NCBI GenBank assembly: GCA_023231475.1
Contig: JALJEE010001505.1
Span: forward strand, 1 to 45,847
Source of the DNA: Seison nebaliae
Taxonomy: Eukaryota; Rotifera; Pararotatoria; Seisonacea; Seisonidae
Direction of reading: 5' to 3'
Length of the DNA: 45,847 bases
Position numbers and translations under genes: made by a program. A model generated the notes under the pieces. That model was not told the origin of the DNA, did not search any database, and saw nothing but the letters and a program-made list of their open reading frames with translations. This document shows, piece after piece, positions 26,501 to 38,091 of the stretch; positions within the stretch are counted from its first letter, which is position 1; each line of letters opens with the position of its first letter.

Positions 26501-29500
26501 CAATCCATCCTCTACGTTAGTAGTTTTCTCGACATTTCTCTTATATCGTTTATTATTTTCATTAACGGTCAAACGAGAGTAAAGTTCGGACCGAATTCTC
26601 ATAATTTATCGTTGATCGATCCCCTCGATCGATGATCGACATTTCAGTCTTCTCCTACTAATTACTCCAATTCTTTCTCTTCTTTCATTCATTTTTTTCC
26701 TTCCTATAATCATTCGCATTTTTGCATTTTTTCCTCATCAAAGTCTCTGATGTCAAGGAAAGTCATGAGAGTATATAAGATGGAAGTGTATGTAAAGAAC
26801 AGTTTATTTGGTGTTCGAAGATGCGATAACTTTCTTTCTTTTCTTCATTTCTACAGTTCTAGTTTAATAAAACCGTAAGTTTACTCTCTTCTCCATCAGC
26901 TATTATACCTCCAATTGCATTGATGTGGAAGGAATGATGTAATTATTAATATTTCTTAAATTCTTCCATCGTGTAGATGAGAGAAACTCCACCCAGAAAG
27001 TTCCCTGTAATACATTTCTGTGCAATTATTTAGTAAGAGTTGTATTATGAACCCGTGGCAGAACTAGTAGGCAGCAGCAGGAGCACAATAAGAATTGAAG
27101 TTGAGGTAGATGTTCTCTCCCGATGAATGTGGACGTACTTAAAATAATGTAGTTATCGATCATCATTTGCATTCCTCCCAAACGGATAATGAGGAAATCT
27201 CTCTCGAATTCTTTATTAATAAAAATGGCAAATACACCAATATATCATGTCAGATGATTGATAGACTTATCATCATTCAGCTTTTTAGGTGAATAGTCCA
27301 CATTCATTTTCTCTAACGCTTCAAAACATCAAGTAGGAGATAGAGAGCCAATTGATCATTAACCATCTAATCCGCTTAACAAGTGAATCACACCAAAGGA
27401 TTTATTTAACATTTAATCGTCGATCGATTGATCGATCGATAAACGGATGGATGTATGGATGGATGGACGATATCTTCGAATCGATCGATAAATGTGATAA
27501 ATCCATTTGAACGAAAAGTGAATTGAAGAATAAATAAATAAAATTATCATTCTCTAAATAATCGTCGGAGAGGAAAGATATGCATAAGAAATTCAATTTA
27601 TCCACTTCCGGGAAACTATTAGAAGTGGATTGTTAGTAAACATTCTATTTTAATGATTGCCAACAATTCATTTTAAATGAATCATTTATCCGCTTATTTC
27701 AGAATCATTCGATCACTATCTCTTCATCTTCCCCCAAATAAACTAGGACTAATGAAAGTCTTTTCATGTCTCCTTGCAAATTGCCACATCGTCTAATGTA
27801 TCAATTATCGATATTGAAGGAGAAAGGAAATTCTATTTCATCAAGTGCCAATTACCAATTTATTTCCAGAAATGAAAACGAATTGTTCCTCTGATATTTA
27901 TTCATCATTCTCATAAACGAGATAGATGAAAACGAAAAGTTCATCAATTGTAACACATGTTCAATTGGTCGATCGATATGTCTGTCTCAACTTCTCATTC
28001 TTAAGGACAAAATTTTATGCTCTCTCATAAATTGCCGAACTAAAAAAGAATTATGTGCGTATATATGTGTGTGTTTGAGTGTGTTTATGTGCTCGAATAC
28101 TGTGAAGAAATGGTACAGCTAATTTTCTTCCATCTGCTTACCAAGTTCTATGTACACTGGGAGACGTCGAATGATTCGACTCGAATGAAATTTTATTATT
28201 TCCTTTTCTTATTATTTCCATTCGTCACATCGCTCTATTCGATCGATCAGTACAATTCGATGTCTTGTTGTCCATCTGCACGAAATATTTTTTCGTATTT
28301 CAATTCTGAATAGATATCACCAAATAGACATCTTCATTAATATTCCTCTTCCTCCTCTTCCTTCTCCTCCCTATTCATCTCAAAACAATCCCTCTCAAAG
28401 GATAATAGAGTCCAATCCGAAATTCATATATTGTTCGTGATTGAATCAGTTCCTTCATTAACGAATTGGTGAGTCTTTTATTCTATCGACACATTTCACA
28501 TAAATTCATTTTTGAAATATATGTCGAAATTCACGTCATCTCCATTCAACACTTACGCAACGTTCGTTCACATCGATCGAACTTTTATTTTACAATTGGA
28601 CAATGAAAAATCTGACAGATTTCTACGTAATGAAATTCATTCATCATCATACATAACTGAGTTATGATTACTGTAAAATGTGAATGTTAAAAACGAACGA
28701 ATCATTTAGGAATAGTCGAAATGTGAGATGGGAATGATGATTTTTCGTAAACATTTCTTTCTCCGGAATATCTGGTATTTATCGTATTCCTTATGAATTT
28801 CCTCATTAATTCCTTAATTATTATTTTTTGTTCATATGATAAACTGTGTAGTAGAAAGTATTAGATAAAAAATTTGGTAAATGGACCACTATTATTCTTA
28901 TTTATAAGTGCACAAGAACAACAACAATAATAAGAACAACATAAGTAATGATAGTGTGATGTGCAAATAGATATTTCATCCGATGAATAATGTCTAGTGG
29001 TTTCCGTTCATTTTATCTTTTTCTGCATCAATACACTCTCTCAACACTAAATGATTTCTTATCAAGAAACCACATTCTTCTTCATCAATTTTTCTACATC
29101 AATTTTTCAAATCCATTATTTTGTACATTCTTCCACAAATTTCACATTTGCCCATCTCGATTTTAACATTAATACACTCTATCAATTTCTTTCGAACATT
29201 CTTCATTTTATTGCATATGAAATCATCTTTTCACTTTACCATTGTATATACGATTAATTCTCCGATAATTTTGATAAGTGAGAAACAGTGAAATTTTATC
29301 TGAAACTTTTGACGTCATCACATAAATCATCTGGAATCGTTTTTTCTTATCAATATTTTCTTTGATGAACAATCCTCTCAATTCCTTATGGTTGGAGTGC
29401 GGCTGATAGACATTGTGGATAGAATGTTTATAATCATCTTTTATGAATTCTAACAAATCATAAATTCTCGATCATTCTCTTTCTTCCTTCCAAAAATCTT

Positions 29501-32500
29501 CTAATAAAATCTTCTTCATTTCTCCAGGATAAATTAATATGTTTATGTGAGAAACATATTGACAATTTGCAGAAAACTCTCATTTTCGACGATATAAAAT
29601 TACGATTGATCGAAACAAAAGACCAATTGCCATCTGCTCATTTGCAGCAGAAACGAGATCGAACAAAGAAGTTGATAATGAGTTGGGATCGATTGAAACA
29701 ACGAGCCATCTTCAATTATATGACGACAAAAGATCTCGATAATCTTTACGAGAGAATTCACTGTGCTCGAAATGAAATTAACGAAGATCGAAAATGGATG
29801 TGGGTGGAGAACATTCCATTAGATCAGATGTCCAACATAGTTCTCACATTGGAAAATTTGAGTGTTCATAATTTTTATATTTCTTTTTCATTCTCATCTT
29901 TCTATTACAGAATGCTCAAAATCGTTGTCGAACTTATCGAAAGAATTTGGATGAATTAAAAGTTGCCTTATCGCGATTACCCAATAAGGATGATCAATGG
30001 ATGAAAAAAGTTCTCACAAACGATTACAACGTCACTCAACAACATTTGGATAGTGTTAGTCTCAAATCTTTAAATTCAAATTTTTCAAATTCCTCAAAAA
30101 TAATTTTAATTTTCAATTATTTAGTATGAATGTAATTGTAAGTTACGATTCGAGTTCTTGAATGATCACCAGAAGAAATGGAATGAATTCATCGAGTTAT
30201 GCAAGAGTCATGACGAACGAATTACTAAGTTGACGGAGATGGTCGATGAGTATATGATGTTAATGACGAACAATATGGAATCGGAATCATTTGAACATTT
30301 AAAGAACGTGAATGAATTTGAGAAACAATTAAATCAAATACAAAATAATTTACTTATTTTAGATAATGCAGCTGATAAATTAGTGACGAAAACACAATTG
30401 AATATCACAATTGAGAATCGACATCGGAAAGAAATGGAGAAAAGGAAATTGAAAGTTGATGAATTAAATAAGAAATTGGAAGAAATCCGAACTTCATCAT
30501 CATTCGATTACTCGAAAAGAGTGTGCGAAGTTTCTTATTCCACTAAACCCATTAGATCGTCACCAACGAAACAATTCCATTTAAATCGATTTCTCTCCTC
30601 ACAAACCGGCCAAGTTACTCATCAGGAGATATCGGACGAAGTGAAAATGGAAGAACAAAACACTCAATCTATCGATTCCGCCGTATTACTAAACTCCAAC
30701 TTCACTAATCATTCCTCTTCACTCTCTTCTACTCAAGACGATCATCTTAATCATTTCCATGAAAATCGACAACATAATCAATTCTATCCACACTCCAATT
30801 TACACACTAACACTACCAGTACCATAAATGATATAGTAAAGGAAACGGGAGTGAATAATTCCCATGACCAATATCATTTATTAGATGAGAGTGACGTCAC
30901 TAAAATCAATCAGAGATCATCTCCAACTGCCACATTATCGTCGAATGTGAAGAATGGTTTAGTTATTCATATCGACCAACGTAATGGAAAACAAAATGAA
31001 CATCTCGAAGAAGATGTAGAAATTGATCATTTGGATGAATGCAGTATTACAACTGATTACAAACCATTAATGACGGGACGTGTTATTCAAAATTCGCCAA
31101 TTGGTCGTATAATGGAGAATCATTCAAAGAAGATGAGAACAAATGATTCTATTGATAATCAAATCATTTCTTTATTGACAACTGTCAGTTCAGTTTGTTA
31201 TTCCGAAGTTCCATCTTCCACAACGACGAATGTCATGACGACCACTATCGCGACTCAATGTGAGTCATTTAATCCATCAAGAAATTATATAAACCTCTTA
31301 TCGACTTTCGATGAAAAGAATCGACAACTCAATCATCAGTCGAATGATATTGAAAGAAACAATCGAATGACGTTAATGTCCGCGACCAATAAAGATAGAA
31401 TAAAAGAAAATATCCATCGAAAACGAACAAATCGAGAACGATATTCGAATTTACCAGAAATATTCAATAAATATTATTCGTCGGAAGAACAGGAAACTGG
31501 AACATTGTCTTCATCCTCCAACACGACCGATTCAACAACTACTTCCGAAATGACTTTGGACGAAAGAGTGAGAAATCATCGAAGATACATTCATCATAGA
31601 ACGAATGATAATAGAAATTGTCATTCGATGAAAAGAAAAAGTAAAAAATTGTCTTATAAATCTCATCGATTGGAACGTGATAATCATCATCGAAATAAGA
31701 GGAAATCATCCGATGTCAAATTAACATTAAATGTTTATGCAGCTCCCAAAATGAGACATGATAAATGTTATTCGAAATATTCGAACTGCTCCTCCTCCAC
31801 TAGTGAAATTGAAATTTATGAGGATGAAAAGAAGAAGAGAATTTCATCCAAATACAAATGTAAATATCTACCGTCCAAATCTCATAAACGATCTCAATTC
31901 AAATCTTCTAAAATTGTCACTCAACATCAATCCTCATTTTCACAAACTGATATTCAACATCCATCATCATCTTCCTCCATTTTCAATCAAAATCAACATT
32001 CATCTTCCTCAAGAACCAAACAAAATAAATCTTCATCTTCATCAATAGTAAACGGAAATCAATCTTCAACTTCATCAGATATTGACGCTCAAGAACAGTC
32101 GTCATGTGTGGAGTCTTCTGATAAAATAATTGAAAAGAAATATTCAACTACATTAAATACAAACTGGATCGAACTTCGATCGACATCGGACGATATACCA
32201 TTTAATGTCTATCGTTTTGGAGATTGTCCATATCGATTTACAGAAGATTGTCAGAAAGAAACAAAACAAATTGATGTTGATGAGGTTTCCGATTCAAATA
32301 ATATTTCAAATGAATCTGAAGAAATTTCCGATTCAAATAATATTTCAAAAGAATCTGAAGAAATTTCCGATTTACAAAATAATTCAATAGTATCAGAAGA
32401 AATTTCCGATTTACAAAATATTTCAAAAGAATCTGAAGAAATTTCTGATTTAAATAATATTTCAAAAGAATCTGAACTCGCAGAAGAACATATCGAAACA

Positions 32501-32791
32501 AAAAAACAATGTGATGTAAATAGAGATGAGAAACATGAAAAAGCGAATTGGTGTTCTTCTTTCTTCTGGAGATTTCTCATCTTTTTACTATTACTTCTAT
32601 TGATCATTCCCCAATTGTTCAGCGGAATTGTTTTATTTCCAGTAACATATTCCGAGAATCTCAAATCAGATCAATGTTCCGAATCTTGTTCATATAAAAC
32701 GACATCGTCCAATACATCACTTGTTTACCGATTTCTCCGATGGCTGTCATTGCCGCCTCTCATTTACCAGATGAATAATCAATTTTATTGA
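9154..32791 (+). CDS. klar: Klarsicht-like KASH/spectrin-repeat protein
   Basis: Proposed exons: 9154-9435, 10455-10847, 13028-13252, 20690-22927, 25916-26515, 29528-29839, 29911-30054 and 30125-32791. Every junction is phase 0 with GT...AG ends, giving about 2,286 residues, close to what I recall for fly Klarsicht. KASH proteins tie the outer nuclear membrane to microtubules or actin through SUN proteins. Seen in sequence: coiled-coil stretches, with IYEEQLHQLWLQSIEYRL in exon 3 resembling spectrin repeats of this family; a 746-residue Ser/Asn-rich disordered exon 4; spectrin-like helices in exons 6-8 (residues about 1247-1520); a Ser/His/Lys-rich linker; a five-copy 13-residue acidic repeat; then a membrane segment near residues 2209-2235 and a short Cys-containing lumenal tail. 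The Met at 9154 sits just after an acceptor (TTTTTACAG), so more upstream exons are possible. The ends of exons 2 and 5 are the least certain. Family assignment rests on architecture and the KASH-like end, not on a database match. Confidence 0.68.
9436..10454 (+). other. klar intron 1
   Basis: 1,019 bp, donor GTTTGT and acceptor CTCCACAG. AT-rich, with no coding or repeat structure that I can see. Confidence 0.6.
10848..13027 (+). other. klar intron 2
   Basis: About 2.2 kb, donor GTTAGT and acceptor TTTCAG. The reading frame of exon 2 stays open to 10967, so a later donor is possible. Nothing else stands out. The 67-residue frame at 12668-12871 looks like chance. Confidence 0.5.
13253..20689 (+). 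other. klar intron 3 (7.4 kb)
   Basis: The largest intron, donor GTTCGT and acceptor TTCCAATAG. No convincing nested gene. An antisense ORF with a hydrophobic end (19102-19416) is listed separately. A minus-strand frame at 17234-17425 has a protein-like composition (LLDDVTVRMVRTLKSNEPL) but no ATG and no family match. A CATCAT / GTTGTT run lies near 15028-15070. Confidence 0.55.
19102..19416 (-). CDS. Unrecognised ORF antisense inside klar intron 3
   Basis: An ATG-started frame of 104 residues. Its middle is hydrophilic with two cysteines (EKCFNKLCTSG). Near the C-terminus is a hydrophobic segment (ILFFWSGLVYFTIIIIF) that could be a membrane span. No family recognised and no splice partner seen. 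It could be a nested gene or a chance frame. Confidence 0.2.
   Translation of the reverse strand: MSIPSCTSHQKMIKLSSLPILFHFPSGWMVNVHYMTNKRSNITQHANEKCFNKLCTSGVINESSFLNEHIRDDMGEKVNILFFWSGLVYFTIIIIFTSSSSSLL
23488..23517. repeat. (CA)15 microsatellite
   Basis: Thirty bases of uninterrupted CA dinucleotide within klar intron 4. Likely length-polymorphic. Confidence 0.95.
24744..24953 (+). CDS. Possible extra (alternative) klar exon
   Basis: Seventy codons that read like protein, starting NWLKDLGGVNEMFDSTDN and continuing through an acidic run (DHEDDEEDDNYTKI) to a donor of the local type, GTTAGC, in phase 0. Inserted between the exons ending at 22927 and starting at 25916, it would keep the frame. 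The weak point is the acceptor: CCACTTGAG has a poor pyrimidine tract, and an in-frame stop lies a few codons upstream. It may be a rarely used exon, a decayed one, or chance. Confidence 0.3.
26516..29527 (+). other. klar intron 5
   Basis: About 3 kb, donor GTTAGT and acceptor TTTCTCCAG. It holds a CGAT/GGAT-rich simple repeat at about 27418-27500, a TG-rich stretch near 28050-28095 and a CT-rich stretch near 28340-28380. No gene seen. Confidence 0.5.
27418..27500. repeat. Mixed CGAT / GGAT simple repeat
   Basis: Runs of CGAT on both sides of a GGATGGATG run. The CGAT parts are self-complementary and could pair across the centre. Simple-sequence origin is the plainest reading. Confidence 0.6.
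32285..32476 (+). repeat. 39-bp tandem repeat within klar, five copies
   Basis: Five tandem units of 39 bp (32285, 32324, 32363, 32402, and a last copy from 32441 lacking the final codon), each coding a 13-residue acidic unit like ISDSNNISKESEE. Copies differ at a few codons (SNNISNE, LQNNSIV, LQNISKE, LNNISKE). They sit just before the membrane anchor. The in-frame unit length means gain or loss of copies keeps the protein frame. Confidence 0.9.
32549..32788 (+). other. Membrane anchor and divergent KASH-like tail
   Basis: The end of the klar frame reads WCSSFFWRFLIF, a run of Leu/Ile, then VLFPVTYSENLKSDQCSESC and RFLRWLSLPPL, followed by IYQMNNQFY and stop. KASH domains have one membrane span, a short lumenal tail with a Cys 23 residues before the end, LRY-like residues and a terminal PPPX. 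Here the second Cys of CSESC lies 24 residues before the Leu of LPPL, and FLRW matches MLRY in place. The triple proline is reduced to two, and the chain runs nine residues past LPPL. Membrane topology is clear; SUN binding is inferred and uncertain. Confidence 0.55.
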
Positions 32792-32911
32792 CATTTTGAA
32801 GGGAAAATTTAATTATTATTTATTCAATCTTCTCCAATCTCCATTTACATTGTTTTTTATTTTTCATCATTTTAACCGATTGTTTATCATCACTAATTAT
32901 ATTCACAGATA

Positions 32912-32917
32912 AATAAA
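32912..32917 (+). terminator. klar polyadenylation signal
   Basis: AATAAA 121 bp after the klar stop codon. It is the first such hexamer in a suitable place. Confidence 0.6.
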
Positions 32918-32942
32918 TGAAAGTTGAACATTTTTGAAAAGT

Positions 32943-32948
32943 TTTATT
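32943..32948 (-). terminator. VPS54 polyadenylation signal
   Basis: AATAAA on the minus strand, 128 bp after the VPS54 stop. It lies only 26 bp from the klar signal on the other strand, so the two transcripts should end next to, or slightly across, each other. Confidence 0.55.
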
Positions 32949-33075
32949 TTTGAATAAATTAACTATCAGACGTGAAAAAAAAAATCAGAAATAAAATGAG
33001 AGTTATTGTTGATATTTTAATTTTTTTCCTGTGGAATAATATTGAGAGAATTATCGGTAAGAAAAATAAAATGTT

Positions 33076-36000
33076 TTAGATTTTCAATGAAATTTTTCTC
33101 TTTCCTCGATTCCAAATGTCATCGAAAGGAAGAAGAATAGTGTGGAATGATTTATGAATGCTGCGAATCGTTCGACAATAGATCGTTAATTCCGAAGTCA
33201 TCATTCCATGAAGTGGACCTCCATCGTCCTTCACATCTAACCGATATAATCTCTCACTGAGTTGTTGTAAGAGTTTGCGATGAATTCGGAGAATTATCGA
33301 TTTTTTGATATGATCAATTGGCAACAGATGACGTACCATTTCGAACAGACTATTGATATTTCTATTGAGTGTCTTGAATGTGTTGGACGGAGTGGGTGCT
33401 TTAATTTCGTACGTCTCAATTCTTACTTGTTGCATTAGAATATAAACGATTTTTTCTTTGATTTCATGAATATGATTGAGGTAATCCTTTTATCGGAACG
33501 TGATTAAAAGAGAAAAGGAAAATTAAAAGAACTCGCACTAAAATTGAACATTTTTTCCGAAACGAATAATATTGTGCCGATTGAATCTCTTCTCGTTTCA
33601 TTAAACTTTCATCTTCATTTTCATCCAAGAGATTCTTTGATGAATTTCGATTCATTTTAGTCATAAATCTCTCATCGAAATAATCACAAGTTACTATCAA
33701 ATTACACAACATAAATTCGAGACTTCTCCAACATATGGCTGAGATGAATGAATAATGAGATGAAAAAGATGAAAATAAACTAACCTAAATGTTTTCCAGA
33801 AATACTTCTCGCAATACCCAAATGAACAATACCACCACCTAAAATCAGTTGACATGTTTTTGAATTGAATAACTGAAAGAGAATATGAATGAAAAATTTT
33901 GAAAAGAATTGAACTCGAAGTATTTCTAGACAATTACCTGTAATTAATAATGTGAAATTATCGACATATTCATCCAACAATCGATATTCATAAATGAATT
34001 GCATTGCATTACAAACAATACTGAAATTAATATAAAATAAAATTTAAAAAATTTATATTTAAATAGAAAATTAGAAAAGGAACTTGGGTAAGAAGAATCG
34101 ATTTGATTCCATCAAGATATCTGAATAATATGTTCCATTATTCTCCTTTTTTTCAATTCCCATATAATCATCCAACAATTCGTCTTCATTATCATTCGGC
34201 TCTTCTAATTGAACGAGAACTTTCAACGTTGACATGATATTTTTAAATGCTTCATTTGGTATTTCTAAATAATTTATATCCTCCTCTTTCTTCGACTGAT
34301 TTGATTGAATGGAGTCGATAGGAGTAGAGAAGAAATGATTCTTTCCATTATTCATTCCAGTCAATGGATTTGGTGATAATTGATCTTCTAATCAACAATA
34401 AGATTTGAGATGATTTAGAAAATTTAAAGAAAAATTAACGTAAATTTCTCCTTTCATAAATTGTGTTTGTGAGAATTTGTAATGAGTGGGGTATTCTTGG
34501 AATGATTTTCCATTTCTCCGATTGGAACAATTCTCTAAAACAAAAGAATTTTATTGATCTAACATTTTTTTTATTAAATAAATTAACTCAAGTTTTGAAC
34601 GATTATGACTATGAAATTCGGTGACATAATTGACTGATAAGTGATTGGCAGTCATCGAAAGTGTTTTCGTCGAATATTTCCCATTGATCGATTGACATCG
34701 TTGTGAGTATTGATGAATGAGAAATAGAAATCTCTTAAATTGTATATAATCAACATCTGATGTGGTGGCACTCTGACAATAAGAAGAAATGAAGATTATT
34801 TCCGAATGAAAAAATTTTAAAAAAAAATCGATAAAGAATCTACAAAAAGCGATAGTGAATATTGGAAATTTGGTGCAACGTATAAAAAATGATAAAAAAA
34901 ATGATAATAGGAAGGAAGAGATTAAAAATACTTCAATGGTTATATGAGAGGATTGTGGGAGATGAATGAATGAGAGAAGATGTAATGATGAACCTAATTC
35001 ATACATCTGAAAAAAATGATGGTTTTTGAGAATTGTTTATGAGAAATATAAATAACTTGAAATCTCGAATTGATTAATGAATTTATTCGATTGACAGTAA
35101 ATTGCATTACGGAGAGAAGACATCGTTCTAAATTGTACACAGATTGTACATCTTGATCTAATTTGAATTCTTTAATTAATTTCTAATAAATTTTCAAATT
35201 AGATGAAAGAAAAATGAGAAAATTAACATTAAAACGAGTGAAAAGAATGAAGAGACAATTTAATAATTCGTCAATCATATCAACCCATTTGTCGAATGAA
35301 AGTGATGATAGTTTCTGAAGGAGATTTTTTCTACTTCCTTCTGAATTAATCTCGTTCAATTGCTCCATCAGAACCGTCACATGATTTTCTAATCTCATTT
35401 CTTTTGTTTCATTAGGAAGTGGAATATATTTGATGGTATGTTTTAATGAAATTAATTTGAGTAATTTCTTTATTTCATTCATTGTCATCTCTTCTACTTG
35501 TCCACATGTCTCTTTAAGACAATTTAATGAATTCATCGAAATTAAATACGAAGTCATTCGATTGATAATTGAAGTGAGATCGTCGTTTTTTCCACCTTGA
35601 ATTAATAATGTCTGAATATCGATCAATTCTATCAATCGTTCACTCAATTCTTTCATCACCATATTTTTTATCAATTTCTCCATTTCATCCAATTGATGAG
35701 ATGTGTATCGGATACATGTCAATTTTCGAATTTCTGATGATAATAAATGTTGAGTGGATTGAATTAATTTAATGGCACCGATATAATCTTCTGTTCCTAA
35801 TAATAATTGTAAAGTCAATTGACAACGACTAAGAGAATGAAGTGTATGGAGGAGATTGAGATATTTTTGATATTTCTCTCGACGACGGAATAATTGAATC
35901 AATTTGAAATTTTGGACTACTTTAATATCATGAAGTGATTTCAAATTAATTTTCAAATCCATCAACTTCTCTTTCGTTCGATTGATATCAGAACGAATGA

Positions 36001-36844
36001 AATGATTCCGTTGCATGGCAATGAAGAAATGTTCCGATTTCTCTTCGATCTGTCTTGCCAAATTCACTTCAATACAATCGAGCCACATCGATAATTTCTC
36101 TTGAATCTCATCACGTAATTTCAATTTTTCTAATTTTTCATTCGATTTCTTCGAGTCTAATAATCGTTGTGGAATGATACGACTGAAATCATCTTGGGAT
36201 TTCCAGAGACAGAAATTTCGATCGAAAAAATATTGAGGTATTCCATCAATCGAATTCCTTTCTTCTACATACTCCTCAGATGATGATTTAGTGATGGAAT
36301 TGAATTTCTGACGATAATCGATACGGAAAAGGAGAACTTGGAAATATCGACGGAAATTATTGATGGAAACGTGTTCATTCAATTCCGGAATGGTCGTCGT
36401 GATGGTGAGGAGTAGTTCATTGATGAGATTTGTTATAAAAATGTTCGTATCATATTTGGCGGAAGAGAAAGATCGTCGAATCGACGACGAATTATCAGAC
36501 GGATCATTTAACAAAGAAAAGAGATTTGAAATGAATTCTTTCCGACAAATAAATTTTTTTCGATTTCCATCATCTCCTTTCGAATTGATCGATAATGTGG
36601 ATAATGTCAAATTTGAAGAATTGGACTCGACATGATGTCGTCTAATGTGATTAGCGAAATCAGTGGTTGTCGCAAAATTATCTGAGAATTCACATAAATT
36701 CTTCTCACCATAACAACAGATAATCGATGATCGTTTACCATTGGAATTAGTGTGAACGGAATGAAACTTGAGAAGATGTGAAAAGAAATCATCAAATTTT
36801 TGGAAGTTTATTGGGGTGATGCAATTGATACAGGTGTATGTCAT
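33076..36844 (-). CDS. Vps54: VPS54, GARP tethering-complex subunit
   Basis: Ten exons: 36844-35228, 35182-35057, 35006-34932, 34772-34588, 34534-34440, 34387-34084, 34020-33915, 33872-33785, 33738-33533 and 33486-33076; about 1,070 residues (human about 977). All frames join. Introns are 42-63 bp except the third (159 bp). VPS54 works with VPS51-53 to tether endosome-derived vesicles at the trans-Golgi. Family marks: GIPQYFF near residue 200, a helical core with VNLARQIEEKSEHFF and GAIKLIQSTQHLLSSEI, LFNSKTCQLILGGG (human YFNSRSCQLVLGAG), YEIKAPTPSNTF (human YEVKAPVPSACF) and LDVKDDGGPLHGMMTSEL (human LNVINDGGPQNGLVTADV). The start is the first in-frame ATG, at 36844. Unusual: residues 5-28 and 43-71 look like two zinc-finger motifs. 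The protein is divergent but every key block is present. Confidence 0.88.
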
Positions 36845-38091
36845 TGAGAGGCGATGACTTTCCAATCATCGATTCTAATTTATTCAATAATTAATTGAAA
36901 TGAAACAAAAATTGAAAACTTTAAATAATTCCCATTTAGTCGGTGATGTTAGACAAAGCTAAAAATTCTCATTCTTTTTTTTTCCATTTACACTCATATT
37001 TCATTCTTACAAATTCTTAAAAATCCGAAAAAAATATATTTTAATAATTTTAGTATAATTTGACAAAAAATTCCTTTACACAATTTAGCTGAAAATTTTT
37101 AAATAATAATCATTTTTTCAAAATTGTCTTTTTTTTAATTTAAAGATCTTATCAGATTTTCTTCTACTTGATATTTTTACTCACAAGAATACATCAAAAG
37201 ATGTTTTTCAATTGAGAACGACCGAACTAGAGAATTACTTCATAGAAGGAATGATGACCAGAAATTAATGGATGGAATTAACTATTGTGGATGATACCAA
37301 AAATGAGTCAAGGAGAAAAGAAACTTTTGAATTAATTATTTTAAAATTAACTAAATAAAATTAGAGTGGTGAAATTATAAAAAAACGTGTGATGATGAAT
37401 TATGGTTTTTGTGCTTTTGAGTAAAATGAATTTACATTCAATGTATCACATTGTAGTTCGGTTACTCATCACAATGACGATGGATGTAATGGAGATGAGT
37501 AAATTGTGTGTGTGTGTGTATGTTCACTGTGAAGAAGAAATTAGTGATGATATCAACAAATCAGATTATCGTTCCGAAGACTGTTTCATTTAATTCCTCT
37601 CGCTCATTCGAATTTCATGGTGATGGTTTCGCGCCACCGGAGAATTGGGAGGGACATGAGGTTTGGGGAAGAGAATGAATGATGAGAATATTGTGCAGAA
37701 GATTGACGAATGGAAAAATACATGATTAGATTGTAACTCATCCAATGAACACAATCCATTGAATAAGGATGACGAAGATGATGATGAAGATTCAACTTTT
37801 TATTTTTATCTCTCCTCCCTCCCAATAAATCATTCCATTGATCATGAAGATGTGTGCGCAGATAAATGATGGCGAAATGACTATAAGAAAACGAGTCATC
37901 TCATTGATGAGTAGAGAAGGGGGGGAAGGAGAATGTACCACCAAGAATAATTATCAAATGAAAGCAATTTTTCGTGTGTCTCCAAACGAAGTGAGAAAAG
38001 AAGAATCATTTGGTGAAAATGAAGTTTTGTTGAGAGAGAATAAGAAGAGGTAGTCGGTATCGCTCTGCTGTCGACGAGGAAATGCAAATCT
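36845..38091. other. Intergenic spacer, VPS54 to UBE2H
   Basis: Holds the VPS54 upstream region and the UBE2H 3' untranslated region. There is a short TG run near 37506-37520. Open frames here are short and overlap on both strands; none resembles a family. The UBE2H polyadenylation site was not obvious. Confidence 0.5.

Noticed and set aside
32238-32664. Minus-strand frames with regular peptide repeats
   Set aside because: They are the antisense shadow of the 39-bp tandem repeat in klar.
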